Shown one piece after another: positions 1 through 7,379 of a DNA stretch of 30,709 nt (position 1 is the first letter of the stretch; every line of letters starts with the position of its first letter). This DNA comes from UBA509 sp038729325 (GTDB lineage Archaea > Thermoplasmatota > Thermoplasmata > Thermoplasmatales > Thermoplasmataceae): the NCBI GenBank assembly GCA_038729325.1, contig JAVYSG010000009.1, forward strand, positions 1 to 30,709. Reading direction: 5' to 3'. The notes below the pieces were generated by a model. That model did not search any database, was not told the origin of the DNA, and worked only from the letters and a program-made list of their open reading frames with translations. The position numbers and the translations under genes are program-made.

Positions 1-39
1 ATATTTACTGATTTTCTGTCACTTTTTGTACTGAATGCA

Positions 40-444
40 GTGTTCCTGAGAAGTGGTTTTCTGCGGGCTTTTCTTGCGAATTTTTCCATATCAATGATCA
101 ACGTGACTGCCTCAGCACTCACTGCATCCTATGCCGGCACAATTCTTCTCACTGTCCTGCTCATATATCTCGGCTTCTTGGGTGCCTATGTCTTCATGGG
201 CATGGGGCTCAAATATTCCGCATCTGCCGCCGCTACCAGGAACCGCGATGTTGTTGAAAGGACACCAAAAACAAAGGCGCTTCCGGAAACTGAACTCTTT
301 ATTAGATCGGCATGCCCTGACTGCGGCAACACAACCTTCCATGTAAACCCTGACATGAGCCTTAAATGTACAAAGTGTGGTAAAGAGATTCCCAGAGATG
401 CCATGGAAGTTCCAAACGTAAGGGTAGAACTGAGAAGATCCTGA
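40..444 (+). CDS. Membrane-anchored zinc-ribbon protein, possibly 5'-partial
   Basis: I do not recognise a named family. The visible protein has one strong hydrophobic segment (about residues 32-56, counting from the GTG at 40), a short polar linker, and a C-terminal zinc ribbon with two CxxC knuckles (Cys92/Cys95 and Cys110/Cys113) spaced like rubredoxin-type ribbons. This suggests a membrane-tethered, cytosolic metal-binding domain. The reading frame is open back to base 1 with no stop, so the real start may lie outside the window. GTG at 40 and ATG at 94 are both possible, and neither has a clear Shine-Dalgarno sequence. The C-terminal end is secure (TGA at 442-444). About 180 bp follow before the convergent MFS gene. 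Function cannot be inferred beyond 'membrane zinc ribbon'. Confidence 0.6.
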   Translation: MFLRSGFLRAFLANFSISMINVTASALTASYAGTILLTVLLIYLGFLGAYVFMGMGLKYSASAAATRNRDVVERTPKTKALPETELFIRSACPDCGNTTFHVNPDMSLKCTKCGKEIPRDAMEVPNVRVELRRS

Positions 445-623
445 TGAGTGTGAGGTACCGGTTGAACATTAATTAATGCGCCGTTTTTCAAATGATTTTA
501 TTAACTTCTGAACATTCCAAGCAATTACTTTTGTGAAAAATTATACCTGTTTGAGCCCCTAAAGATGTCTTCCACAACGCAGGCCTAAGAATCAATTCTG
601 AATCAGGAATAAACAAAAGAATC

Positions 624-1727
624 TCAAAAGTTGCTCGGAAGCCTGGAATTAAGTGATAATTCCCTTAAGATAAGATATATACCATATGCAAGCGGCATTA
701 TGAAAAGCGGAATCAGTGTCCATATGCCATAATACTGGAACAGAACATCCTCGCCCAGAGATCCAACGATAAAACCAAACCCAAAAGTTGATTCATAATA
801 GAATACCCCGGTCTTGGTATCCGATGTTTTTGAAATATATGCAAGGACCTTTGACATGCTGATTGAAACTCCCATTCCAGAGATTGCTGATACGGCAACT
901 ATTATGGGGAGAGTTACCTTAAATGCAAGGAATAAAGAAGGAAACAGCAGCAATGATGAAATCGCACCGTACTGCCATATTTTGAGATCTGGCACGAAGT
1001 TCAGCACAATGAAGCCGGCAGCAACAACCGCCCCATAAGTTGCCGTCACTCCGCCTATTATGTAATAAGGGAAACCAGCAGTCTTCAGCAGCGGTTCAAC
1101 GACAAAATACAGAAAGCCTGAGAATATGCCTGCGTAGAACAGAGGGAAGATGTAAGTCAGCCTTGGAGATTCCCTGGATGCAGTTTCCTCCTTATATTTC
1201 ATCCGCGGTGTGGTGGCCATTGATATGGCAAAAGCCGCAGCAGCTATCAGGAACACATATTTGAATCCGTAAATGTCAATTATAACCCCCATAATGGCGG
1301 GTGAAGTTGCATTGGGGATTCCCCATGCAATAGAATATTTTTCTGCATTTCTGGAACCCTGGAGAGAACCCAGTGAAATCTCGCTGGATATCCACCATGG
1401 CGCCTGGAAAAAGCTTGCAATTATGGCAATAGGGAGAAAATAGGATCTGTATCCGAAGAAGAGTGCCACAGCCATCGCCAGGAGTATTGCAAGCGGCACA
1501 CTGACTCCAGCCCTCATAAGCCTTGAACCTGCCTTCCGGTATATGTAGGCAACAACCGGAAATGGTACAGAGCTTGCCAGTCCTATGATGCCTATGAAAG
1601 TGTATGAAAACCCGAGACGTTCGGCTATGAGAGGAAAAGTGAAGCTGAGTCCAAGCCAGCCAGTGCCAAAGGCAAAACTGCTTGCAATCAGCCTTGCTGA
1701 ATCACCATTCAGACCGTTCCGTGGCAC
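624..1727 (-). CDS. Major facilitator superfamily transporter
   Basis: A 367-aa, strongly hydrophobic protein with about ten to twelve predicted membrane helices and short loops. The N-terminal half carries a basic loop after helix 2 (YRKAGSRLMRAG) that resembles the MFS loop 2-3 signature, so a sugar/drug/organic-anion type MFS permease is the most likely call; the substrate cannot be told. The length is slightly short for MFS (usually about 400), mostly at the N-terminus. The start is GTG: an in-frame TAG lies just upstream and no ATG is available before the first helix. It lies 36 bp downstream of a 53-aa AbrB-like gene on the same strand, so the two are probably co-transcribed and the AbrB protein may regulate the transporter (inference). 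Confidence 0.75.
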   Translation of the reverse strand: MPRNGLNGDSARLIASSFAFGTGWLGLSFTFPLIAERLGFSYTFIGIIGLASSVPFPVVAYIYRKAGSRLMRAGVSVPLAILLAMAVALFFGYRSYFLPIAIIASFFQAPWWISSEISLGSLQGSRNAEKYSIAWGIPNATSPAIMGVIIDIYGFKYVFLIAAAAFAISMATTPRMKYKEETASRESPRLTYIFPLFYAGIFSGFLYFVVEPLLKTAGFPYYIIGGVTATYGAVVAAGFIVLNFVPDLKIWQYGAISSLLLFPSLFLAFKVTLPIIVAVSAISGMGVSISMSKVLAYISKTSDTKTGVFYYESTFGFGFIVGSLGEDVLFQYYGIWTLIPLFIMPLAYGIYLILRELSLNSRLPSNF

Positions 1728-1763
1728 AGAGCGGTATGGCGGACCGGGCTATAATGCTGATGC

Positions 1764-1925
1764 TTACTGTATTCTGTCTATCCTGACCCCATCATCTTCA
1801 TAGAATGCGATTATGTCGTCTTCTTTCAGGCCAAGCCGTTCCACAATCTTCCGTGGGAGAGTTATCCTGAAAGACGAACCTCTTGATGATATGTGTGCCA
1901 CATCCAGAAGTTTCTTTTTCTCCAT
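1764..1925 (-). CDS. AbrB/SpoVT-type swapped-hairpin DNA-binding protein (53 aa)
   Basis: A small gene of 53 codons. Translation gives MEKKKLLDVAHISSRGSSFR at the N-terminus, followed by ITLPRKIVERLGLKEDD. This is the classic AbrB/MazE pattern: beta strand, 'S..ITLP..i...LgL..GD', then a closing strand (AFYEDDGVRIDRI). Such proteins dimerise through swapped hairpins and bind operators, either as transcription regulators or as antitoxins. No toxin partner (PIN, MazF) is adjacent. The gene directly precedes the MFS transporter on the same strand. A different-frame ORF covering 1798-2019 is a shadow; this frame is preferred because of the strong family match. Stop TAA at 1764-1766. Confidence 0.8.
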   Translation of the reverse strand: MEKKKLLDVAHISSRGSSFRITLPRKIVERLGLKEDDIIAFYEDDGVRIDRIQ

Positions 1926-2043
1926 TCATAGGTATTGTGACAGGAAATATAATCATTGTATCAGGTAAGATAGCTGCTGTTGAATGTCCGGACACAGCGA
2001 TCAGCCAGCATGACGGCAAAAGCAGTATGCAGGAAACGCTGAC

Positions 2044-2053
2044 TTTTTATATC
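2044..2053 (+). promoter_or_regulatory. TATA box for rpl10e
   Basis: The T/A-rich box TTTTTATATC is centred about 32 nt before the rpl10e ATG. Archaeal TATA boxes sit about 26 nt before the transcription start, so the mRNA leader would be only a few nucleotides. No Shine-Dalgarno sequence is visible, in agreement with near-leaderless translation. Confidence 0.55.
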
Positions 2054-2079
2054 CTGAAAAGCTTCTGGTTAGAACTTCA

Positions 2080-2610
2080 ATGGTAACTAAACCTGCCAGA
2101 ATGTATAGCAAAATTACGGGGCCTGCCTACACGAGAAGAGAGTTTATGGGCGGTGTTCCTTATCCGAAAATAACAAATTTCGTTCAGGGAAATCAGAAAA
2201 GGGATTTTGAAATAGAGTTCAAGCTCATTGCAAAGGAATCATGCCAGATAAGGCATATAGCACTGGAAGCAGCAAGGGTGTCTGTTAACAGGAAGATGCT
2301 TGAAGGATCTAGCGCAGACAGTTATTTCCTGCAGATAAGGCCGTACCCACATCAGGTAATAAGGGAACATAAAATGGCTACTGGGGCAGGAGCAGACAGA
2401 ATATCAAGCGGAATGAGGGCTGCCTTCGGCAGACCGGTTGGAACCGCAGCCCGCGTCCATGCGGATGACATCATAATGGTGGGGCGGACATCCCCTGATA
2501 AAGCCAGAAAAATGAGAGATGCACTTCACAAAGCCTCGATGAAGCTGCCTACTCCATGCCGTATCGAGATATCAAAGGGCAAAGATCTCGCTGGTAAACT
2601 TGGTCTTTAA
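2080..2610 (+). CDS. rpl10e: Large-subunit ribosomal protein L10e (uL16)
   Basis: A 176-aa protein matching archaeal/eukaryotic L10e over its whole usual length (about 170-180 aa). It has the N-terminal RPARMYSKITGPAYTRREF-like segment (here KPARMYSKITG), the basic central region and the 'GADRISSGMRAAFGRPVGTAARV' type loop near residues 103-125. L10e (the uL16 family) sits in the large ribosomal subunit near the peptidyl-transferase centre and tRNA A/P sites. The ATG start at 2080 fits the family N-terminus and the TATA box 32 nt upstream. An APH-family kinase gene follows after 6 nt and is probably co-transcribed. No oddities seen. Confidence 0.95.
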   Translation: MVTKPARMYSKITGPAYTRREFMGGVPYPKITNFVQGNQKRDFEIEFKLIAKESCQIRHIALEAARVSVNRKMLEGSSADSYFLQIRPYPHQVIREHKMATGAGADRISSGMRAAFGRPVGTAARVHADDIIMVGRTSPDKARKMRDALHKASMKLPTPCRIEISKGKDLAGKLGL

Positions 2611-2616
2611 TTTCTG

Positions 2617-3522
2617 ATGGAAAGGGAGAAACTTCAGAATTTTTTACAGTCAATTTTTCCTGAGATAGATTTAACTGGTTCCCGTATAGATACACATGGA
2701 TGGGACAGCAGGGTTCTTTTCCTGCAAAGCGGCAGAGTTGTAAAGTTCCCACTTGTGGAGAACCCCGGAAAACTGGAAAGAGAATACTGCATCCTTAAGT
2801 CAGTCAAACCCCTGCTTGGCAGTCTCATTCCTGAGAGAATTTCTTTTGTTCTGAAGAAATACAAGGGTGAAGAGTATGGTGCCCTTTCGTACGATGCAAT
2901 AAGGGGAATTACAGTTGACGATGCAGGCCCAATTTCAAGAGATATGGAAATTTCAATCTGGACCCAGATGGAACGTGTACTTCCTGCAATCCATCACCAT
3001 ATGCCGCCATGCCTGAGCAGGTGCGGAATTCCTTCAACGGGGAGACAGGAGTGGCGTGACTTTTATATAAGATTCCTGCAGGAGATAAAACTACAGGTTT
3101 TTCCGATACTGAGTAACAGGTTATCAGATTATCTGGAGAGCCAGATCATGACCTTCGTTGAAAATGATGAAAATTTTGACTTTGTACCAAGACTCATTCA
3201 TGGTGACATCGATCCCAGAAATCTGCTATGGGACTCACATTCACTGAGAATATCAGGGATAATTGACTGGGGGGACAGCATGATTGGAGACCCGGCCTTC
3301 GATTATGCCTCAATGCTGTTCAACGAAAGAATAGGACTGCAGCTCATCAGGAACCAGCGGGAACTTTCAGGTTGCTGCCCGGAAAGGAGAATCGAGTTCT
3401 ACCACAGAATGGTTCCTGTATACTGGATTATCTATGGTCTCCGGAATAAAATGGAGAAACTTGTCAGTGAGGGAATAAAAGAACTTGAAACCCGGAAGAG
3501 ATTCAGAATCCCATTCCTCTGA
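2617..3522 (+). CDS. Aminoglycoside phosphotransferase (APH)-family kinase
   Basis: A 301-aa protein with the APH/choline-kinase fold signatures: a candidate ATP-binding lysine in VVKFP (Lys43), the catalytic loop HGDIDPRNLLW (His195-Asp197, Asn202) and the metal-binding IIDWGD (Asp217) followed by GDPAFDYA. The family phosphorylates small-molecule hydroxyls (aminoglycosides, choline, homoserine, sugars) or rarely proteins. The natural substrate here is unknown, and antibiotic resistance should not be assumed in an archaeon. It starts 6 nt after the rpl10e stop, so it probably shares that transcript. Convergent with speB, 20 bp apart. The start ATG at 2617 is the first in the frame after the L10e stop. 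Confidence 0.85.
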   Translation: MEREKLQNFLQSIFPEIDLTGSRIDTHGWDSRVLFLQSGRVVKFPLVENPGKLEREYCILKSVKPLLGSLIPERISFVLKKYKGEEYGALSYDAIRGITVDDAGPISRDMEISIWTQMERVLPAIHHHMPPCLSRCGIPSTGRQEWRDFYIRFLQEIKLQVFPILSNRLSDYLESQIMTFVENDENFDFVPRLIHGDIDPRNLLWDSHSLRISGIIDWGDSMIGDPAFDYASMLFNERIGLQLIRNQRELSGCCPERRIEFYHRMVPVYWIIYGLRNKMEKLVSEGIKELETRKRFRIPFL

Positions 3523-3542
3523 ATCCGGATTCAGTGAAGTCC

Positions 3543-4454
3543 TCAGAAAAGAGACTGTGGTGTCTCCCTTGAGCCTATAAAATCCTGAATAAGTTTTGCA
3601 GCAAGCATTGACGTGTTACCATTGTCGTAAACTGGCGTCATTTCGACTATGTCAAAGCCAATTATTCTCTTGGCAAAATGTGAAATTAATGACCGCACAT
3701 CAACAGCACTGAGGCCGTATGGTTCCGGGGTACCAACTCCTGGCGCTTCTGAAGGATCTATGCCATCCATGTCTATGGAAAAGTATATTCTGGCAGGATT
3801 CTTTGATTCTATTTCCTGAATTGCAGCCGTAATACCTTTCAACCTGACTTCGTTTGCAGTGAAGAATCTTACTTTTTTCCATTCCTCTGATCTGTATTCC
3901 TCCTTGGAGACAGACCTTGTTCCTATGGAGAATATCTTCCCGGCCCCAAGGATTTCAAGTGCCCTTCTTGTGACGCAGGCATGGTTCAGCTTATTTCCCA
4001 TATATTCATCTCTGAAGTCCGAGTGGGCATCTATGATGATCATTATGGTATCAGCCGGTAAATTTCGTACCGCACCTACAGTAACTGAGTGTTCTCCTCC
4101 AAGCATTACAGGCACCTTGCCTGATCGCATAATCGTGCCAGTGACCCCTTCAACAGTATCAACCATTTCCGAGACGTCTTCACCTACCTGCAGGTTACCC
4201 ATGTCGCAGATACCGGCGGACTGGAAATCCACGCCGTATGAAAACTCAAATGATTCAAGGTTATCATAGGCCAGTCTCACTGTATCAGGGGCGAGCCGTG
4301 ATCCACGCCTGAAACTTGAGGTGCCATCAAATGGCACTCCGAAGACAACATATCTCGCCACTTTATAGGGTGACACAGCATCGGCAATTTTCCTGAATGA
4401 GAACAGATCATTCAGTTCTGGAACATTATCTTCCTGATGCCCATTGTCTCCCAA
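3543..4454 (-). CDS. speB: Agmatinase / ureohydrolase
   Basis: A 303-aa arginase-superfamily enzyme that hydrolyses agmatine to putrescine and urea, with a di-manganese centre. Visible metal ligands are GGEHSVT (His122), DAHSD (Asp142, His144, Asp146) and SIDMDGIDP (Asp228, Asp230). The NHACV and GVGTPEP segments are also typical. The start is TTG at 4452-4454, inside the 3' end of eif5A (43-bp overlap). It is supported by a perfect GGAGGT Shine-Dalgarno sequence six bases upstream, and no ATG precedes the core fold. The overlap implies translational coupling to eif5A. The context is apt: polyamines derived from agmatine supply the hypusine/deoxyhypusine modification of aIF5A. Other ureohydrolases such as guanidinobutyrase are possible but less likely. 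Confidence 0.88.
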   Translation of the reverse strand: MGDNGHQEDNVPELNDLFSFRKIADAVSPYKVARYVVFGVPFDGTSSFRRGSRLAPDTVRLAYDNLESFEFSYGVDFQSAGICDMGNLQVGEDVSEMVDTVEGVTGTIMRSGKVPVMLGGEHSVTVGAVRNLPADTIMIIIDAHSDFRDEYMGNKLNHACVTRRALEILGAGKIFSIGTRSVSKEEYRSEEWKKVRFFTANEVRLKGITAAIQEIESKNPARIYFSIDMDGIDPSEAPGVGTPEPYGLSAVDVRSLISHFAKRIIGFDIVEMTPVYDNGNTSMLAAKLIQDFIGSRETPQSLF

Positions 4455-4801
4455 TAGGATACCTCCGTCCCTGGTTTTACCCGCTCAATTTCCGTCGCAT
4501 CAAGCTGAACAACAAAGGTTTCAAAGGTCTCTGAATCCATCAGTTGAGCTTCGTTGTTTGCAACTGACAGAACCTGAGCGTTCTTCTTTTCTATTATGGG
4601 CACCTTGACCTTGTGCTTGACGGGATAGACTACACTTCTCTTCTGCCCGTCAAAGACACCTATGGCGACTATTCTCCCCTTTGCCTCACCGTGTTTCCCC
4701 GGTTTGGACATTGTAATATCAACTATTTTGCACGGTACATCGTCTACAAGCATGTATCTTCCTACTTTGAGTTCCCTAACTTCGGCTTCCTGCCAGCTCA
4801 T
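4412..4801 (-). CDS. eif5A: Translation factor aIF5A (hypusine-containing)
   Basis: A 129-aa protein of normal family length with an N-terminal SH3-like domain and a C-terminal OB domain. The modification loop is SKPGKHGEAKG, placing the (deoxy)hypusine lysine at Lys36. aIF5A promotes peptide-bond formation at stalling motifs and termination on the ribosome. It has its own TATA box about 33 nt before the ATG at 4801. Its last 43 bp are shared with the start of speB, whose ribosome-binding site lies within this coding sequence. Upstream on the same strand is mtaD, which handles 5'-methylthioadenosine, the by-product of spermidine synthesis. Confidence 0.95.
   Translation of the reverse strand: MSWQEAEVRELKVGRYMLVDDVPCKIVDITMSKPGKHGEAKGRIVAIGVFDGQKRSVVYPVKHKVKVPIIEKKNAQVLSVANNEAQLMDSETFETFVVQLDATEIERVKPGTEVSYWETMGIRKIMFQN
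4461..4466 (-). promoter_or_regulatory. Shine-Dalgarno site that decides the TTG start of speB
   Basis: GGAGGT on the minus strand, six bases before the TTG codon of speB and inside the eif5A coding sequence. It is among the strongest ribosome-binding sites in the window and settles the otherwise unlikely TTG start and the 43-bp gene overlap. Confidence 0.75.
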
Positions 4802-4828
4802 GTGATTCTTTTCGTAATGACCTCTCTC

Positions 4829-4840
4829 TTTATATATTTT
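4829..4840 (-). promoter_or_regulatory. TATA box for eif5A (and speB)
   Basis: On the minus strand the sequence AAAATATATAAAG lies about 33 nt before the eif5A start codon. It is one of the best TATA boxes in the window and predicts a transcription start only a few bases before the ATG. It implies that eif5A-speB can be transcribed independently of mtaD. Confidence 0.6.
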
Positions 4841-4873
4841 CTATTGCGGAATCCGCATAATAAATGAGAAAAT

Positions 4874-6139
4874 TCAGTTGTAATCTGAAGGCTGCAAATC
4901 CTCATTCTGAGGAAGAAGGAGTGAGCCGCCCCTTTTCAGGAATTCTCCGTTAACCATCACGTCACTGATGCAAGAAGTATCTGCGGAATACACAATATTG
5001 GAAACGGCATTGTGTTGAGTTGTGGGTACCATTCTCGGGTTCGCAGCATCAATGAGGACAATATCCGCAAGCATACCTGGGGCTATTGATCCAATATCTT
5101 TGCGTTTAAGTGCGGCTGCGGCATTGACTGTGGCCATGTCAAGAAGCATCTGGGCATTGGTTGAGGCAGGGTTCCAGCGATCATTTTTTACCCATATGGA
5201 GCCGAATTTCATTGAAGAAATTATATCCTGGGAATTGTTGGAGGCAGTGCTATCCGATCCAATGGTCACAGTGACCCCATTATTAAGATATTCAGGTATT
5301 GGCGCAATGCCTCCCACGCCAAGCTTTGCGTTGCTCACTGGATTCCAAGACACGCTGCTTGATGCCTTTGAAAGCAACCTGACTTCGTGAAGTGTTGCCC
5401 AGACCGAATGGGCTGCAATGAATCTCTGGTTAAGGAAACCAATCTTCGAAAGATGCTCAATTGGCCTTTCGCCTCCAGAAACCCTGACATAATTGTATAC
5501 CTCTTCGCGGGTTTCGGCAAGGTGACCATGAATTATTGTATCTGCCCTGTCGGCCACATCACGGGCTGAAAGATACGTTTCATCACCTGCCACATATATT
5601 CCCTGGACGCCGATTGCCGGGGTAACCAGATCACCCCCCTTAAACTCGCTTATGAAACGGTCAGCGTTCTTCACTGGATTGCCTTTCTGTGTTGTCTTAT
5701 CCTCATCAAGAGTATTCCAGGCAAGAAAGCCGCGGATACCAGTTTTTTCAACTGCCCTGGCAATTATATCCTCAGAATAGTAGAGGTCAAGGAATGATGT
5801 TATACCGGAATGCACCATTTCCCTTATTCCCAGAATTGAAGAATTATAAATCCCCTTTTCAGTTCTTTCTGCATCCAGCTTGAAAGTTTTTTCAAGGAAA
5901 CTGGAAAGAGGAACATCATCAATCTGTCCTCTCAGATGTGTCATAGCCACATGACAGTGCGTGTTGATCATTCCAGGCATGGCTATTTTGCCTCTCCCAT
6001 CGACGATTTCATCCGCGCCCATCTCTTCCGGTCCGGCGTATACGATCCTGTTCCCTTCAATCAGTATATTCCCCTTGAAGACTGACCTGTTGCTGTCCTG
6101 TGAAACTATAATTGCATTGAGAATCAGCTTACTCTTCAT
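4874..6139 (-). CDS. mtaD: 5'-methylthioadenosine / S-adenosylhomocysteine deaminase
   Basis: A 421-aa metal-dependent amidohydrolase, the family's usual length. Metal ligands are visible in order: NTHCHVAMTHLRG (His61, His63), HGHLAE at about residues 195-200, HSVWAT near 245 and GSDSTASNN near 300. The SVSWNPVSNAKLGVGG stretch is typical of MTA/SAH deaminases (MtaD/DadD group). The reaction deaminates adenosine-type nucleosides to their inosine forms. Guanine or chlorohydrolase-type deaminases are alternatives, but the neighbours favour MTA: spermidine synthesis releases MTA, and agmatinase and aIF5A follow on the same strand. A TATA box lies 26 nt before the ATG, so the message is probably leaderless. 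Confidence 0.85.
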   Translation of the reverse strand: MKSKLILNAIIVSQDSNRSVFKGNILIEGNRIVYAGPEEMGADEIVDGRGKIAMPGMINTHCHVAMTHLRGQIDDVPLSSFLEKTFKLDAERTEKGIYNSSILGIREMVHSGITSFLDLYYSEDIIARAVEKTGIRGFLAWNTLDEDKTTQKGNPVKNADRFISEFKGGDLVTPAIGVQGIYVAGDETYLSARDVADRADTIIHGHLAETREEVYNYVRVSGGERPIEHLSKIGFLNQRFIAAHSVWATLHEVRLLSKASSSVSWNPVSNAKLGVGGIAPIPEYLNNGVTVTIGSDSTASNNSQDIISSMKFGSIWVKNDRWNPASTNAQMLLDMATVNAAAALKRKDIGSIAPGMLADIVLIDAANPRMVPTTQHNAVSNIVYSADTSCISDVMVNGEFLKRGGSLLLPQNEDLQPSDYN

Positions 6140-6160
6140 GAAGCTGATATTTCAACTGAA

Positions 6161-6170
6161 GTTATAAAAT
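6161..6170 (-). promoter_or_regulatory. TATA box for mtaD
   Basis: ATTTTATAAC on the minus strand is centred about 26 nt before the mtaD ATG at 6139, the distance expected if transcription begins at or next to the start codon (leaderless mRNA). Confidence 0.55.
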
Positions 6171-6455
6171 GACCTCCGTCAGAAAAGCATCAGAAATCAC
6201 TCTTGCAATAATTGATAACTATGACTTCCGTGTTCTGGGATTTAGAAAAGCTGTAAATGCGCATTAATGAATTTCAAATCGATCAAACCCACGAAAGAAC
6301 GCTGTATGTAGCCGCAGTAAGTTCCTGATTGAATGCAGTTCGGTCCACATCAGATCACGAAGGAAACATGCCATAGCTGTGTTTTCTCTTGTACGCCTGA
6401 GTTGCAGGGATTATGATTGCAGAAAACTGCCCACTACCATTGAGGTCTGAAACAC
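6171..6455. other. Intergenic stretch with no recognisable gene
   Basis: Together with the mtaD promoter this makes a space of about 316 bp between mtaD and the 3' end of the MoxR/DUF58 operon. I see only short ORFs. The longest obvious one, starting ATG at 6170 on the plus strand, runs about 32 codons and looks non-conserved. No tRNA fold, clear C/D-box pair or long inverted repeat is visible. It may hold the operon's 3' UTR and terminator. Confidence 0.5.
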
Positions 6456-7379
6456 CTACCACTTATCAACCTTTGGAAGTTTACCAAGCTTCTTCATTTT
6501 TCTTTCAGGCGAACTCCTTACGACGTATATGGCAGTAATGAAAACCGCAAGGGCGACTGCAAGTATCTGGAAGCCCATTGATGATACCATCTGGTCAACA
6601 GCAAAGACAATAAATGCTATGATCCCGCCTAAAATAACCGCCATACCAATTCCGCCAAGAGCCTCCGATCTGAACTGCTTTTCCTGCACAAACACAAAAT
6701 ATGAAATTATTGCAACCAGCGATATGATCAGGGTAACCATCATCACCGGATTTATGGGAAAAGAGTACTCCTGCAGCGGGGGCGGGAATCTCTGACCATC
6801 AATATTTGTGGACCCTGTGAAGACAAGCGCAATCCACGATACCAGCTGCATCTCATATGCCTGCGTGTAGGCTGCAGCATATGAATATGAATACTTTGCC
6901 ATCAGGAACAGCACGAAAACCTGATCCAGTAGAGGAAGCAATGAAAGTACCAGATAAGATATGGAACGCTGTACGGTGCCAGACTTTATACCACCAATTG
7001 TTGCAGTTACGGAAATAACCATGCTGAAAGTTATGAATGTACGGAGACTGAATGGTATCACAAGATGAGACCACAGTCTGCTTGATTGTATATATGAACT
7101 GAAACCAGAGAAGAAGTTTGGACTTCCGCTATTCCCAATATACACTGCGAGAGAAGTGAGTATAAGCATCAGAATGATGAGTATAACCATGGGATTCACA
7201 TATGACCTGAATCTGGATGGTACAAATACTGAAAAAACAGGCACAAGGGAGAGTATTACAAATGGGACAGGATAAACATCTCCAAGGAGATGCGGGATGA
7301 CGTAGATGATCAGTACAATTGCCGGGAGCATTATGCAAGTGTTTACGAACGTCCTTAATGTCAGATCCTTCAATTTCAT
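6456..7379 (-). CDS. Multi-pass membrane protein, last gene of the MoxR/DUF58 operon
   Basis: A 307-aa protein of unknown family with about eight or nine hydrophobic helices (roughly residues 9-31, 36-52, 60-80, 108-130, 137-160, 175-190, 208-230, 240-262 and 266-288) and a short basic C-terminal tail (KMKKLGKLPKVDK). No catalytic motif is apparent. Its ATG overlaps the stop of the DUF58 gene (ATGA overlap), so translation is coupled. In other prokaryotic MoxR-DUF58 operons the third gene is often a membrane protein (DUF4129, transglutaminase or von Willebrand type). This one could fill that place structurally, but no homology to those families is visible by eye. Confidence 0.75.
   Translation of the reverse strand: MKLKDLTLRTFVNTCIMLPAIVLIIYVIPHLLGDVYPVPFVILSLVPVFSVFVPSRFRSYVNPMVILIILMLILTSLAVYIGNSGSPNFFSGFSSYIQSSRLWSHLVIPFSLRTFITFSMVISVTATIGGIKSGTVQRSISYLVLSLLPLLDQVFVLFLMAKYSYSYAAAYTQAYEMQLVSWIALVFTGSTNIDGQRFPPPLQEYSFPINPVMMVTLIISLVAIISYFVFVQEKQFRSEALGGIGMAVILGGIIAFIVFAVDQMVSSMGFQILAVALAVFITAIYVVRSSPERKMKKLGKLPKVDKW

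Noticed and set aside
443..512. Possible box C/D guide RNA (TGATGA ... CTGA) after the first gene
   Set aside because: The internal D'/C' boxes are poor and the spacing between them is about 25 nt, outside the usual range; TGATGA includes the gene's own stop codon.
1798..2019. 73-aa minus-strand ORF
   Set aside because: A different frame of the same bases encodes the AbrB-like protein, which has a clear family pattern; this one has none.
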